DNA of 64,000 nucleotides, from the NCBI GenBank assembly GCA_016808115.1, contig JAEQBH010001515.1:148028-212027 (forward strand), read 5' to 3'. The stretch's first letter is position 1. Every line of letters begins with the position of its first letter. Source of the DNA: Tetrastigma voinierianum (Eukaryota; Streptophyta; Magnoliopsida; Vitales; Vitaceae). The notes below the pieces were generated by a model that saw only the letters and a list, made by a program, of their open reading frames with translations, was not told the DNA's origin and ran no database searches. The translations under genes were made by a program, and so were the position numbers. This document shows positions 46,377 to 57,430 of the stretch, piece after piece.

Positions 46377-48160
46377 TTAACCGCACGTAGCTCCCGTCCT
46401 CGAAGGTCTCAGCCGCCTGGAGCTGACGAGCCTAACAACTTGAAGCTCGCCCGGGCAAACGCCCGCTCTTCCCAAGCCCCAACCAAATTGCCAGGGCGAC
46501 CTCAGATGGCCCCAGACCTCAAACCCGCCCACCTGGCCCCACCAAGCCGCTACGAACCTCATTTTACTCACCGAGCACGAGCCGACGGCATGCATCAAAT
46601 CGTATTTGAGTCGCCCGCATCTCCACCAACGCCAGACTTCGCCTGCAGTTTCGCCCGCCAAGAAGGAGCGAGGCAACCTTCACCTTATAAATACGGGCGA
46701 TCTTTATGTGCTTCTCATTTAATTTGGCCTTTTCTACGCATTCTTCAAACAGTCACGACCGCATATCGCATTAACGGTCAAGATCGACGTCAAAACGTAA
46801 TGGTGATAGCACGATGAGAAACTTAATACCGGTGCAAACTCGGCGGGATAACGCTTAAAAGCCTCGCCGACCGGTAGCTCTTCGACCTTCCAAGGTCGTA
46901 ATCCTCGAGAATAAGAGACGCGCCACCGCAGTTCGTTGTCGATAGCAAGGAATCCCTCGGCTCCACCACCCTTGTCTCTCAATTTCTTCTTTCGTCTCGC
47001 CACTTCCTGAGGAAGAACCCAAAGATCACAAGGCAGGTTCACTACTTGCTTAGGGGCATAGCCGACAACGGCCGGCCCCACGCCTCACTCCAAAGGACTC
47101 TCCTCCTCCGCGACGGGCATAGAAGAGGGGATTTGGCGCATAAAGCCAAAAACCTCACCACGGCGACGACGCCCCGCTCCAAACTGATCAGTGAAGCCTG
47201 ACACGCCCCACTTCCGAATCCGCCATAACCCGCCGATCCTTCCTGAGATTCGAGATTTTTTCCCCTCACGCTACGCTCCTATGACAAATACTTAAATGAA
47301 CTAAAATTTTCCCGGTGGGAGCGACAAGAAGAGGCACAAGGAAAAAACCTCAATGCTGGCTGGCTACGAAGGCCCCAGCTGCAGGATCGTGCGACATCAA
47401 TCTAGAAGGACCAGAATGCCGCACTTTATCAACTTCCGCATATACGGGGCCGACATTCCGCCAACGCCAGAGCAATGACATTGTCTTCCTCGCTAAGGTC
47501 AAAGCGAACTCCTGAAAAACATGAAGAAAAAGTAAGCGACAGAAACGATCAACCATCCTCAGACAAGCCACGCTAAAAACAGAGCAAGAACTCACGAAGA
47601 TTATCAGGGGTATGCCAGGTCGTAGGAACACCCAGGGTGTCATCCTCATTTAAAGATCGATCCCAGCACGACCGTCACGAAGAAATAGCGGGCCCTTCCA
47701 TGACCTATGTGAGGAAGGTAGGTCTGAGATTACCAGAGGAGCTCCAGGCAGCCTGAGAAGAAAATGAAACCCCTGAGTAGCTATCGAATGAAAAAGATGA
47801 ACAGCTAAAGCTAAATTAGCGCCGAACTTTGACATTCTAAAAGGCCAAAAGGCTCACCAAAATACCCCCAACCATTGGGAGCTAGTTGGGAAGGACAAAT
47901 GTTGAAATGTTGCAGAATCCCTTTCACAAAGGGGTGCAGTGGAAAGCGAAGGCCATTGTCAAAGGCGACTTCGAAGAAACAGACCCTCCCAGGCACTGAG
48001 GCTGTATAAAGAGTCAGAACGTCTGGGACCCATATTCGGACACCAGGGGGAGGTCGATAACGTTCAGCAAAAATGGTCCCATATGAAGGACCAACTCTGC
48101 TAGGTCCCACGCTGGATGCGATGCCGAAGGGCGTTTTAAGGAAATCCGACCCTTCGATAT
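46377..48160 (-). pseudogene. Antisense ORF of the Tat element (gypsy-type transposon N-terminal-like domain), spliced
   Basis: Read on the - strand, 48110-47811 contains FDNGLRFPLHPFVKGILQHF followed by NICPSQLAPNGW, the hallmark of the antisense ORF family carried by many Tat elements. The next frame (47835-47650) has ATQGFHFLLRL and SSHRSWKGPLF, matching the usual glycine-tryptophan segment. Further on, an 84-bp intron (47595-47512) is visible, with donor C/GTGAGT and acceptor TTTTTCAG/G; across it the reading frame continues without a stop (TTWHTPDNL before, FDLSEEDN after). Frameshifts elsewhere show it is decayed. The function of these antisense ORFs is not known. Confidence 0.65.
47512..47595 (-). 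other. Intron in the antisense ORF
   Basis: The donor reads CTTC/GTGAGTTCTTG and the acceptor CATGTTTTTCAG/GAG on the - strand. Length is 84 bp, usual for plant introns. The flanking exon frames join in phase to an open, family-like sequence, which is stronger evidence than the splice motifs alone. Confidence 0.55.
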
Positions 48161-48670
48161 TCGATCAGTTCACTTCCTTTTACCCTACCTAAGGGAAGGG
48201 AGGTATCTCAGAGCATTTTCGAGGGTCAAGAATGGACGAAGGAGAAGAAACGCCATCATCCCGCCGAATCAACGGCGCTTGAGGGACCATCACCGATAGT
48301 CGTGAAAGAAGATGAACGAAGCCTGAGCCATAACGCCAGCAAATGCACAAACGAAATCCGTAACGCAACCCAGCCTCGTCCTACCGACCAAAAAGGACGC
48401 GAAAAGGGGCAAACGCAGACCTAGGAATAAAGAGAAAGGTATAAGATCAGAGAAACTCAAGATAGGAGGGGTCGATGAAAGAGACTGAGGAAAGTCAAGA
48501 AGAATATGAAAATGTCACAAAAAACCCGGGCTATCACTCATTATTAGGCGATGTATGACAATGAGATCATCTTGACCGCCCCGCCCCCCAAACAAAGACA
48601 CATGGGAGTAGCAGCGGCGGAGAACTACACTCGCATACACCGGGCCGTATGCTAAGCGGGCCGGGGGCAC

Positions 48671-49437
48671 CGACATGGGTAAAAATCAGCCCAATATCCC
48701 ATTCCTCAGTGCCTGGGAGGAAATGGTGGGCTCCATACAAAACCCGGGCTCCTTTATGTCAGCCTAAAGCAGAGGTCCGATTCATTGGGCCCAAAGCCGG
48801 ATCTGAGACGGTTCGAAAAATCTCTAACCGTCTCATAAGCCCGTACAACCCATTCAAACAGAAAATAGAAAAGATATATTTTATTTATCCCTAGATCCCC
48901 CCACAAGGGGAAGAAAGGATAAGAGTGAATCATTGCCAGTTGGACATCTTCCCATAAGGAAAGAAGACTATCCCAAGTAAACCACTTTTCTATATCCTGT
49001 ACCAGATCCGATAAAGGCAATAAATATCCCATCCAATGGAGAAGAATCCTTATTACCCTCAAATTGGGAATAATATACACTATAAATACAGGGTCACCCC
49101 AGCGGTGAAAGGTACGCCAACATTCTTACACACATTCTTAGACGCATACTCATATGCAACACATTCGCCCTCTAAGCAGTCCTTCTTTTCTCTCATAAAG
49201 AAACTGACTTAGGCATCGGAGCGGCCACGGGCACAGCCCTCGCCAACCCCCTTCTTCCTTGTTTTTGCAGGGGAGTACCATATCCGTAGTCAAGTCGAGA
49301 TCGGGCCAAAGAAGAAATGATCCCGCTCAACCTGCATTAATCCGCACGCCCGCAGATCCCAAATTCCCACTAACAATCCGGTCCCACCCAAATGACCCCC
49401 ACGCGCCCAGCCCAATTCCTATTGAAAGCCACCATCA
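48671..49437 (+). mobile_element. 3' LTR of the Tat element
   Basis: It starts cgacatgggtaaaaatc (the TG start has become CG) and ends gccaccatca. It aligns with 35727-36469 along the whole length, for example ccttcttccttgtttttg and caccatatccgtag equivalents near 49250-49285. Confidence 0.8.
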
Positions 49438-50406
49438 ACCATTTACACCTGATCTTTTGCATCCTTCTAATGCGCTATTGTGCTTTCCATCATATGAAAG
49501 ATATACAGGCATGCATGAGCAGTATATGATACGTGTCAATCGAAGATCCACCCAGTCCTTCATCTCTTCTGATGGTGATTGTCGATCACATGGGCACACC
49601 TCCAACTACAAAATAAATGCCTTCCCTTATATTTGTCCTACAAGGTTGCTTTCTATTATATGGGAATAATACAACTTCGTATATTCATACCTCTGGATAA
49701 TATTATTTTATGTGAAATATTGCTTACAAATTTGATGTCGGCTTTATGTTATTGGATCACAAGCACAATATTATACAAATGGGTTTTCTCTCGATCATGT
49801 CATTGTTGTAACTATCTTCCCAAATAAGAAATGACAAAACATATATCAGTGTGTGGTAATCAGCTCAAGATCCAAAATGAAAAATTGATTAGAGATGATA
49901 ATAGGTCAGTTTATTTTCATTTAGAAATATTTGGTTAAAAGATATCAAATAATTAACCTTAATTAAATTTGTAAATCTAACATTTTCCATGTTTTTTCTT
50001 AAAAAATATTAGACAAAGATGTCATTCTTTATTTCATGTATTTACATTATCTCTTAAAATAAGATGTTATTTTCTATAAGAAAACAAGAACATTTTTATC
50101 AAAATTAGGCCAAAATTGATAAAGGGTCACCCTAAAATTGCTTTCAAAAAGGCCCTTTAATCAAAGGACCCTTTCTTATTTATGTCCCAGATTAAAATTA
50201 AATAGAATTGACATACTTGCCTCAGCCCACTCATTAACCTTCCATACTTTTGCTTTTGCAAAATTACATGATTATGAGCATCACCTATTATAACTCACAA
50301 GCGTCAAAGTATGAGTTAACTTCAAGGCTATTGGAGATTTTAACCGGCTGTTAGTTAACTTCAACTCCCTGTGAAATTAGTTAAGATGCTTAGGAGAGAG
50401 CGGAGA
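49438..50406. other. Spacer with inverted AT-rich module
   Basis: No gene is recognised. The part at 49900-50110 is the inverted copy of the module at 35150-35690. The rest has no repeat or element that I can identify. Confidence 0.45.
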
Positions 50407-50606
50407 TCAAGATGTTAGTAGGAATCCGGGTCTGCTACCACCATTCCGGCTCAAAACTCTTAGCATATTGGGAGCAAACCTGGAGGAATAATTAGTAGCA
50501 CCAGGGGTTGTAGAGGTTCCTACTGCGTTTAACAAAGCTTCTTGCAGCCTATCTTCTGCTTCCCGTATAGCCTTATTTCGCTTCCTCTTCAAGTAACGCC
50601 GCCAAG
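50407..50606 (-). pseudogene. Last exon of a cyclic-nucleotide-gated channel (CNGC) gene, isolated
   Basis: CNGCs are plasma-membrane cation channels whose C-terminus binds calmodulin through an IQ motif. On the - strand an acceptor (ttctctaaacag) at 50607 is followed by codons reading WRRYLKRKRNKA, the IQ-motif region, then REAEDRLQEALLNAVG and ATNYSSRFAPNMLRVLSRNG, the conserved ASRFAANAL-like segment. The frame ends in a normal stop at 50407. The cyclic-nucleotide-binding domain and pore exons that should lie at higher coordinates are absent: within about 200 bp the sequence changes to LTR-like DNA starting tgttgggaatta at 50819. It looks like a gene remnant cut off by an insertion or deletion. 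Confidence 0.65.
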
Positions 50607-50818
50607 CTGTTTAGAGAAACAGAGCCCATATCCTCCAATCTAGTGAGTAGAAATTCCGAATATGAAAAAGTACAGAGATTAATTTCAAGCACATTCTATT
50701 ATAAATATATATATATATTAATATCTTGTATAAGGCAATTAAGACGGTATTTGATGAAAAGCCGACGTGCCTAAGACTTTGCACTAACTGCCTGAGACTT
50801 TGCACAAGCTGCTTCCTC

Positions 50819-51270
50819 TGTTGGGAATTAACACAATTCCCTACCTCTAGATTTATGAGAGGAGTATGAATAAATTGGATCAAGCGACACTACGCATTTA
50901 CGTGATTTCCCGCACAAACTTGTCTACTCCACCTACCGCCGTTGCATCTTCATTAAAGGGAGAAAATATAATGCTTATAATGACTCCAAGAAAATCTTCA
51001 ATTTTCCTTTCACTTTGCCTCTCTTTCCTTCAATTTACCCCTTCCTCTTCCACTTAGAGATGTGTAGGATGTGGACGGATGATATTTTCTCTCTACACAA
51101 CATCTCTATTTATAGCAAAAATAAGAAGGATGTAGCCAAAATTAGGCTACCTAACAAGGAAGAAAAAATGGATGGTTGGTGGCCAAATTTTTGACAATTT
51201 GAAGCCTCCATCTTTGACAATAGTGTAGCCACCATTTCAATAGTAAGTGAGCCATAATCTGGAATAATCT
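50819..51270 (+). mobile_element. Possible Copia-type LTR piece
   Basis: It starts tgttgggaattaacacaatt, a common start of plant Copia LTRs, and ctatttatagc with acaacatctc near 51100 could be a TATA region in antisense. It ends about aatctcccactcaag. No matching second LTR or Copia domain was found, so the call is weak. Confidence 0.3.
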
Positions 51271-51552
51271 CCCACTCAAGACTGACACCGTTTCACATCT
51301 CGATCAATGCAAACAGTCTCACCGATCTTGGTATTTATTTCAGCCAACTCGGGGCCGAACACAACTTCGCTTTATCAATGGTCACTGGGCCTTTACCGGG
51401 GCTTCAGAATAGCGATATTCTCGCTCAGCCAGGAGAGCAACTATCTTCTCGCACTCGGTAACCCCAACTCACCGGCAGCACCTCTCTAGAGTATAGACAT
51501 ACCTTATAAAGGTTCCTTCCTGATGTCAACATTTCCTCAATAATCGCATCTA

Positions 51553-51860
51553 CTACAAATTGTTAAGATCGTATCTCCACCTCAAACAAAGCTCGCTGCC
51601 TCGCAAGACCTCGCAGATATCTGAGGATCCATTTGACCGCTTCCCAGTGTAACTTGTCTGGATTATCCATGTACCTACTAACAGCTCCCACTGCTTGGGC
51701 AATATCTGGTCTTCTTTATCGAATAAGAAGGGGTAGTTGGCATGAATGGTGTCATTGCGCTCCCATGTAACCTCCTCCACTACTTGGTGCTGTCACAACA
51801 CCTTCATCAGCCTCACAGTCTTACCACGTAAAACCTATTCCCGGCTGTCCATGATACTTA
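51553..51860 (-). pseudogene. Gypsy integrase C-terminus
   Basis: The - strand gives LRGKTVRLMKVL, a stop, and then QHQVVEEVTWERNDTIHANY followed by PFLF. This matches the end of a gypsy integrase and its chromodomain-like tail (xEEATWERExxIxxxYPxLF). It has no attached upstream domains and is followed by an LTR fragment in the opposite orientation, so it is a stranded fragment. Confidence 0.7.
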
Positions 51861-51884
51861 TTGGTCCTTCCTCGAAGAATGTAC

Positions 51885-53915
51885 ATATTTAAAGAATATT
51901 CAATTATGATAAATGAAATTGAAATCTGAACTAAAACGATTTGAAGTACAATGAATGGTAAGGATATGTGGGTCCCACGTAAAAAAAAGAAAAAGAATAA
52001 TAAGAAGAAGAGAAAGTCAGACGGTCACAGCAGATCGTTTGATTTTTTTTTTCTTTATTTTTCTCTCGCTTCTTCGATATACGAACGGACCGTCAATTGT
52101 CGGCAAAAAGGTGCGTTTACTCAACAAGTATTACGGCTGCCAGGGAACCAAAACACGGATTTCACGAAGCTTTAATTAAAAGTCTGAAAACTGCTTTGGT
52201 TTTTTCAAATCTACGTCACGGCCGAATTTATCGAAAGAGAAGGTCAAATTGACCCATGCATCGCGAGCTACACGCGGGTACCAAAATTTTGGAGTTTCGT
52301 CAAACTCCACAAGGTATGGATTTTTACCTAAATAGTAAATAGTAAATATTGAATAGTAAATGGTAAATGGTAAATGGTAAATAGTAAATAGTGAATAGTG
52401 AATAAAAAAATAGTTAATAATGAATAGTGAATACATAAGTGAATAGTAAAATATGTATAAGTGAATAGTAAATACATATAAATGAATAGTACTATAAATA
52501 TTAAATATGTAAATGAATAGTAAAATACATATAAATGAATAGTATAAGAAATAGTAAATACGTATAAATGAATAGTATAATTAATAGTAAATACGCAAAT
52601 GAATAATGAATAAATGATATGAATAATATGATTAAGGAATATATGATAGAAATACATGAAATTAGGAAGTATACGATTATACAAAACCTGCTATAAATGT
52701 AAAAATGATAGGAAAATAGTTACATGTATGGTAAAGAATTATGAATACAGTAAATTGAAGTTAAAAGATATATGAAAAATGCAAAGTTACAAATATATAG
52801 TTGTAAATATCGATATGATTACCGAATAATAATACCTATTCTGAATATGAAATATTTACTCGAATATAAAATACACTCGATTGTCCCGCTGTAACCCTAG
52901 AGGAGTGACAGATAGGGGCATGCCATAGGGACACAGCTTGTTGCAAGATATAGTTTGATAGATATCGGCGCCTGCCGGCCGATGATATAGATCCCGTTTG
53001 ATCATTATAACGCCCCGCTTGGGGTCATATCATGAAGGGTCACCGCCTCGCATGCTGATGATACATTCGGGTATATACAGATAGAGATCACTGTCTCGTA
53101 CAGTGATAGTACCTACTGGTACATATAGTTATTCCCATATCCACTTCTAAGGTATTTGCAGACATAAAACCTAAAAGAAAATGACAAGTATACAAATACA
53201 AGAAATAAAGTATCAATGACCGAAATGTATATGATAGATAAAGTATATGAAAAACATATGAAAGTACAATATATGAAAAACACAGTATATGAAAATCATA
53301 TGAAAGTATAGTATATGAACAAGTACAGTATATGAAAGAGAAAAGTATGTGACATGATATGAGAAGCATAGCATTGCTATGTGATGATAGTATACAGTTA
53401 CAAGAACAAAAAGTACAATACAAGATGACATGAAAAATATATAAAATATGATAAGAAATGAAATTGATTATGAAAAAACATATATATGAGAAATGATAAG
53501 TATATGTAAATATTATATGTGTTATAAGTATGAATTTGTATAGAAGGTAGTGATCTTAGAGAATAGTCTATACGTATTAATTCACTAAGCGTAAAGCTTA
53601 GCACGGGTGTTTTCATCCGTGTAGGTACAGAAGAGGAAACCAGAGAACAGGACAATCCACATCAGCAATCAAAGGTCACGCATCACTAGGTGCCCACTGA
53701 AAGACTTATTAGTATATTTTGTATATGTAATTTTGTTTATTTTGTAAACAATATAAATATTGTAAATGTTAAACACTTCCATATATGAAGCTTGTATATA
53801 TTTTGTAATATGTGCTACATAATATAATACAAGCTAAATGTTTAACATTATATAAAAATGAAAAAGTTTAAAGTTCTAAGTTTAGAGTAATTAGTAACAT
53901 AACACCTCAGACGTT
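51885..53915 (+). mobile_element. 5'-truncated LTR related to the chromovirus LTRs (copy A, + strand)
   Basis: Landmarks shared with the inverse of 18772-21955 are gatatgtgggtcccac (51962), gagctacacgcgggtaccaa (52265) and a heptamer-type array (52330-52620). Its right half (53020-53915) also matches the inverse of 58779-59520, for example the cacatagcaatgctatgc equivalent (inverse of 53365-53385) and the aatgttaaac / gtttaacatt pair at 53765 and 53840. The first few hundred bases of the LTR are missing. Confidence 0.6.
52330..52620 (+). repeat. Heptamer (AATAGTR)n minisatellite in LTR copy A
   Basis: Imperfect units of gaatagt, aaatagt and aaatggt run through this stretch. On the LTR-antisense strand the unit reads ACTATTC, one base from the ACTATGC unit of the arrays at 14810 and 20835, and it holds the same place in the LTR. 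Confidence 0.7.
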
Positions 53916-54006
53916 TGATCCGCTAATCTGATATGGATCTCAAAATGGGGGCAAGCATAATGTGATTGTATGTATATAGGTGTGTGAATTTGGGACGAAA
54001 TTCTTT

Positions 54007-55890
54007 AAGGGGGGCTGATGTGAGACCCCTGATAAAGTAAAATGATAGACACGGGTTGCAACCCGAATTTCTAGATTCGACGACAACGCGCCATAATTGG
54101 TCGAGTCATTCACAAATCTATAAAAAGAGACATAGTCGACCTGTCGAATTTCAAAAATGTCGAAATTACATGTATTTCGAGACTAACGGACGAACGAGGG
54201 GCGACACTCGGGTACAGATGCATTCCATGTAGCACCTAAGGAGAGGACACTCGCACTCTGGGTGGAAGCCAAGTGTCACACTTCTATCTCGTATGAGAGG
54301 ATAGCGGTGGGAAAGTGGGCATGAATGACAAGTGAATGCTATGTGTCATGAGGAGAGAAGGAAGTGGTGTTCTACACCTAGGTAAGTATTCTCCACCTAA
54401 AGCAAATTGTTCAGTGGAAGAGGAGAGAAAAAAGGGAAAAAGAAAAGAGGAGAAGAAAAGAGAAAAATAAAAAAAGAAAGAAAGAAAGAAGACAACGGAA
54501 AGGAAGGAGAACTGTTAGCTTCTCTCGATTAATAAACAAAGGAGTTATGAAGAATGAACTTATCCTCGCACTCGAGAGGCAGGGTTCTCCTACTCCGTTA
54601 GTCTTTGTTTAAGAGCCATGAAATGGCTATAACGTTAGCCCGAGTAGTGGGCTGGTTTAAAGAATAATTTCGATATAAATTGTTGTTGCTGGTCAGGACC
54701 CGCTTTCTAGGTCCGTGTAGTTTTCAAACTCGCGCCTGAACTCGACATTTGCATCGTAGTTTGGAATCAAGCAGATGATCTGGCTGTGTACTGTGCATGC
54801 GGTTTTATGAGTTTGAAGATTGAAATCCAGTTTTTGTGTGTTATTGCTTGTTTGAATAACATGCAGATTGTGTGAGAAAATGATGTTAATATATGCATGC
54901 TTGTTATATATTAACATGATGCTTGGTGTGAAGCATGTATTATGAGTTGCATGTAGCTTCCATCATGCATGAGATATTATGCAAGAGCATTATCATTGCA
55001 TGTGCAGGGGGTCATCGCGTGAATCGTGTGAATTCATGAATAAATGGGTATTCTGAGGGTTGTCCAAGAATGTGTTGATTCTGAGGGTCATTCCAATACA
55101 ATTATATCGGCTATTTGTCCAATGAACTCTATCTGATGGTCATTCACGCGGATTTCTGGAGATGGTCTAAAGGGTTCGATACTGAGGTTGTCCAAAGGGT
55201 TTACTATTATTCTGAGGGTTGTCCAAGTGTGTAAAAATATCTCGTAGGGTTGTCTGACATCGTAGGTCGCTCAAAACAAAAAGTTTTGCTTTGAAAATAC
55301 TTTCACACATGGAAATCAGACAGATGAGAGAGTCGGCAGGATCGAAAGATGTGACATGTACATTCATATAGAGATATGCATATTTTATATGAATGTGTGT
55401 GAATGATTTTATGGATTATGCCATTGCATGCACTTAGGTGGAGAGTAGCCCTCAGAGACTTTCTTACTAGCCATACTATCCCGTCATGAAAAATATTTTC
55501 GCACTGCATAAGACACCAAGAGAAGGCACTTCATGAGGTCTTAGTCAGAGGACTATCTAAGATGGCTTATTGTGTTCTTTTTGTTAAATTCTCTGGTAGA
55601 AAACCCGCTGCTTTTAAATCGAATCGTTGTCAAAATTTTGTACTTAGATGTAACAAATTGCAATTAAACTCGATTATATGTTTAATACAATTTGGTAAGG
55701 GCTGTGTCTTGCCTTGAGGGGATGTTGCGTTGCGTCTAAACCATAAGAAGTCGCTCTATTTCGATCTTATATATTAGCCGAACTTTAAGACTGATTTTTT
55801 ATTGGTAAGTAAAGGAAATCAATTGCTTTCGTATATCAGGAAATTTCCATCGCAGTTTCTCTCGATGCAGTTTTTGAATCATCAAATCGG
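54007..55890 (+). mobile_element. 3' LTR with polypurine tract of another gypsy family
   Basis: Just before it, gaatttgggacgaaattctt is the typical end of a chromovirus polyprotein lead-in, followed by the polypurine tract aagggggg (54007-54014) and the LTR start tgtgagacccctgataaag at 54019. A purine-rich tract lies at 54410-54520. Its 3' half shares layout with the LTRs at 7000-7570 and 26000-26546 (gccattgcatgcacttagg, then gagagtagcc). The end near 55890 (gggtctctaca) fits a TG...CA end, but the same stretch also resembles 56235 in a neighbouring repeat, so the boundary is uncertain. Upstream polyprotein is missing. Confidence 0.6.
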
Positions 55891-55899
55891 GTCTCTACA

Positions 55900-57130
55900 G
55901 CCCCAAGATATCGACCTTTAGCCTGAGCGCCGAGAGGCGAAATGTGGCTGAGCTCTTCCGGCCGAACCGATCTTCCGGGTCGAGCTGACTCTCTTGCAGA
56001 GTCGACTCTCCCGCCCGGGCCTTTCTCGGATGAGTCGACCTCTTCTAGCCGTGCTCAAAGCGGGATGAGTAGCTAAGCTCACTAGTGATGAGTCAGGAAT
56101 AGTGCCAGCGTTTTGACCCTATGTGATGATCAGCTTCGAGGCTGATTTTCTGGGCGGGGGAAAGTGAGAATTTCAACTAGCATCCTTCAAGGAAATTGTA
56201 ACTCTACCTGAGAACTTGACATTAGGCTTTCGAATCACCCAAATCGGACCTCTAAGGCCAAGTTATGGCCTTTTTACTCATAACGGTCTGAGAGGATAAG
56301 CTGTGTGGCTGAGCTCTTATGGCCGAGCTAAACAAGGATGAGCTGTGTATGGCCGAGCTCAGCAGGGATGAGTTGTATGTAGCCAACCTCGGCTGGGATG
56401 AGCCGTGAAGCCGACCTCTCGGGGGGCGTAGGCCGACCTCTTCCGGCCGAGCCTGGCCGGATGAGTCAGATATGGCCGAGCCCGCCAGGATGACAGTACG
56501 ACCGAGCTCAATAGGATGAGCTGTAGCCAACCTTAGCAAGGATGAGCTATGTGAGCTCGAGCCGACCTCTTTGTCAAGCTTCGCCGGTACGAGCTCACAG
56601 GAATGAGCCACTTAAGAACGCTAACTTTGACAACCATGGTCTTTCGCCTCAAGTCGCCGCGCTTGCGTAATCTATGGAAATCCCTTTGAGTCTAAAATCT
56701 ATTTGATAAATGGATCAATACAATCTGAGCTCATATTGTGTTCAAAAGTGACGAAAGACAGTAGGTACTTGTCTGGTTTCGCATAGTCGGCCGCTTCATG
56801 TGAAGCGCCAACTTCGGATGACTATAACTTCCTCGTCCGAAGTCCGTTTCAAGTGTTCTTAGACTATATGGAAAGATTCTTGAATCTAGAATCTGACAAC
56901 ATGCCTGTGGATGGAATTTGGTGCTCAAATATAGCCGAGCTGACCTCTTCTGGCCTAGCTGACTTCCTTTGGCCGAGCCGACCGCCTAGGTCGAGCTCGA
57001 CAAAGGCCAACTCGACGACCATAACTTCCTCGTCCTGAGTCCGCTTTATGCTGCTTCTTGGACTATATGGAAAGCTATCCAAGTCTAGAATCTAACCATA
57101 TGCCTTTTGATGGAATTTGGTGCCTAAATA
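55900..57130. repeat. Repeat-rich region with gccgagctc / ggatgag units
   Basis: Irregular units of about 35-40 bp with gccgagct and ggatgag recur from 55940 to 56600. A larger duplication places cttcctcgtccgaagtccg / cttcctcgtcctgagtccg, an actatatggaaag block and gatggaatttggtgc at both 56827-56925 and 57022-57125. Reading the - strand the region continues from an LTR-like start at 57285, so it may be internal repeats of a - strand LTR. Confidence 0.55.
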
Positions 57131-57285
57131 GTTTCTGAAAAGTTGATCATTTCACTAAGTGCAAGAATTACTGGAGTCTTGAATGAGAGGTACTATTATG
57201 TGTCATTGCTTAATAATTAAGTGACACGTGAGTATGTTACCTGTGAAAAAAAAAAAAAAAAAAGCCTCCCAGGATTTGGGGTGTC
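57130..57285 (-). mobile_element. Start of a - strand LTR
   Basis: From 57285 downward the - strand reads TGTGACACCCCAAATCCTGG, a common start of chromovirus LTRs, followed by a T run, cacaggtaacatactcacg and then the repeat region to the left. No matching end was located. Confidence 0.45.
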
Positions 57286-57289
57286 ACAC

Positions 57290-57430
57290 CTTTACTCTAA
57301 TACCACTAAATTGTGACGCCCCATTGGGCCTGATATCACTAAATTGTAACGCTTAGTCACCGATACACTAAAAAGTGACACTTCACACACCGTGCCAAGT
57401 CGGGCGCTCACAATTTAGCGTATCAAAGCC
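57290..57430 (-). repeat. Cluster of LTR-end/primer-binding-site modules (second cluster)
   Basis: Modules of the form taccactaaattgtgacgcc occur at 57301, 57334 (tatcactaaattgtaac) and 57364 (tacactaaaaagtgac), and one inverted module (tcacaatttagcgtatc) lies at 57409-57425. On the - strand each reads GTCACAA, then TTTAGTGGTATTAGAG-like sequence, which is an LTR terminus joined to a primer site for initiator Met tRNA. Period is 30-34 bp. Confidence 0.6.

Larger units (their letters stand above)
35727..49437 (+). mobile_element. Tat-lineage Ty3/gypsy LTR retrotransposon, complete layout but degenerate
   Basis: The element is bounded by LTRs of about 0.75 kb and contains, in order, a TGGCGCC primer site, gag, protease, RT, RNase H, a second RNase H-like domain, integrase, tandem arrays, an antisense ORF and the 3' LTR. 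The dual RNase H, the wording of gag and RT, and the antisense ORF between integrase and 3' LTR are features of the plant Tat group. Every protein region has stops or frameshifts. No clear 5-bp target duplication was found (attgg on the left, accat on the right). Total length of 13.7 kb fits the group. Confidence 0.85.

Noticed and set aside
53088..53655. Tyr/Ser/Phe-rich - strand frames that look like membrane proteins
   Set aside because: The region is LTR sequence, matched inverted at 59118-59496, and the frames are not preserved between the two copies.
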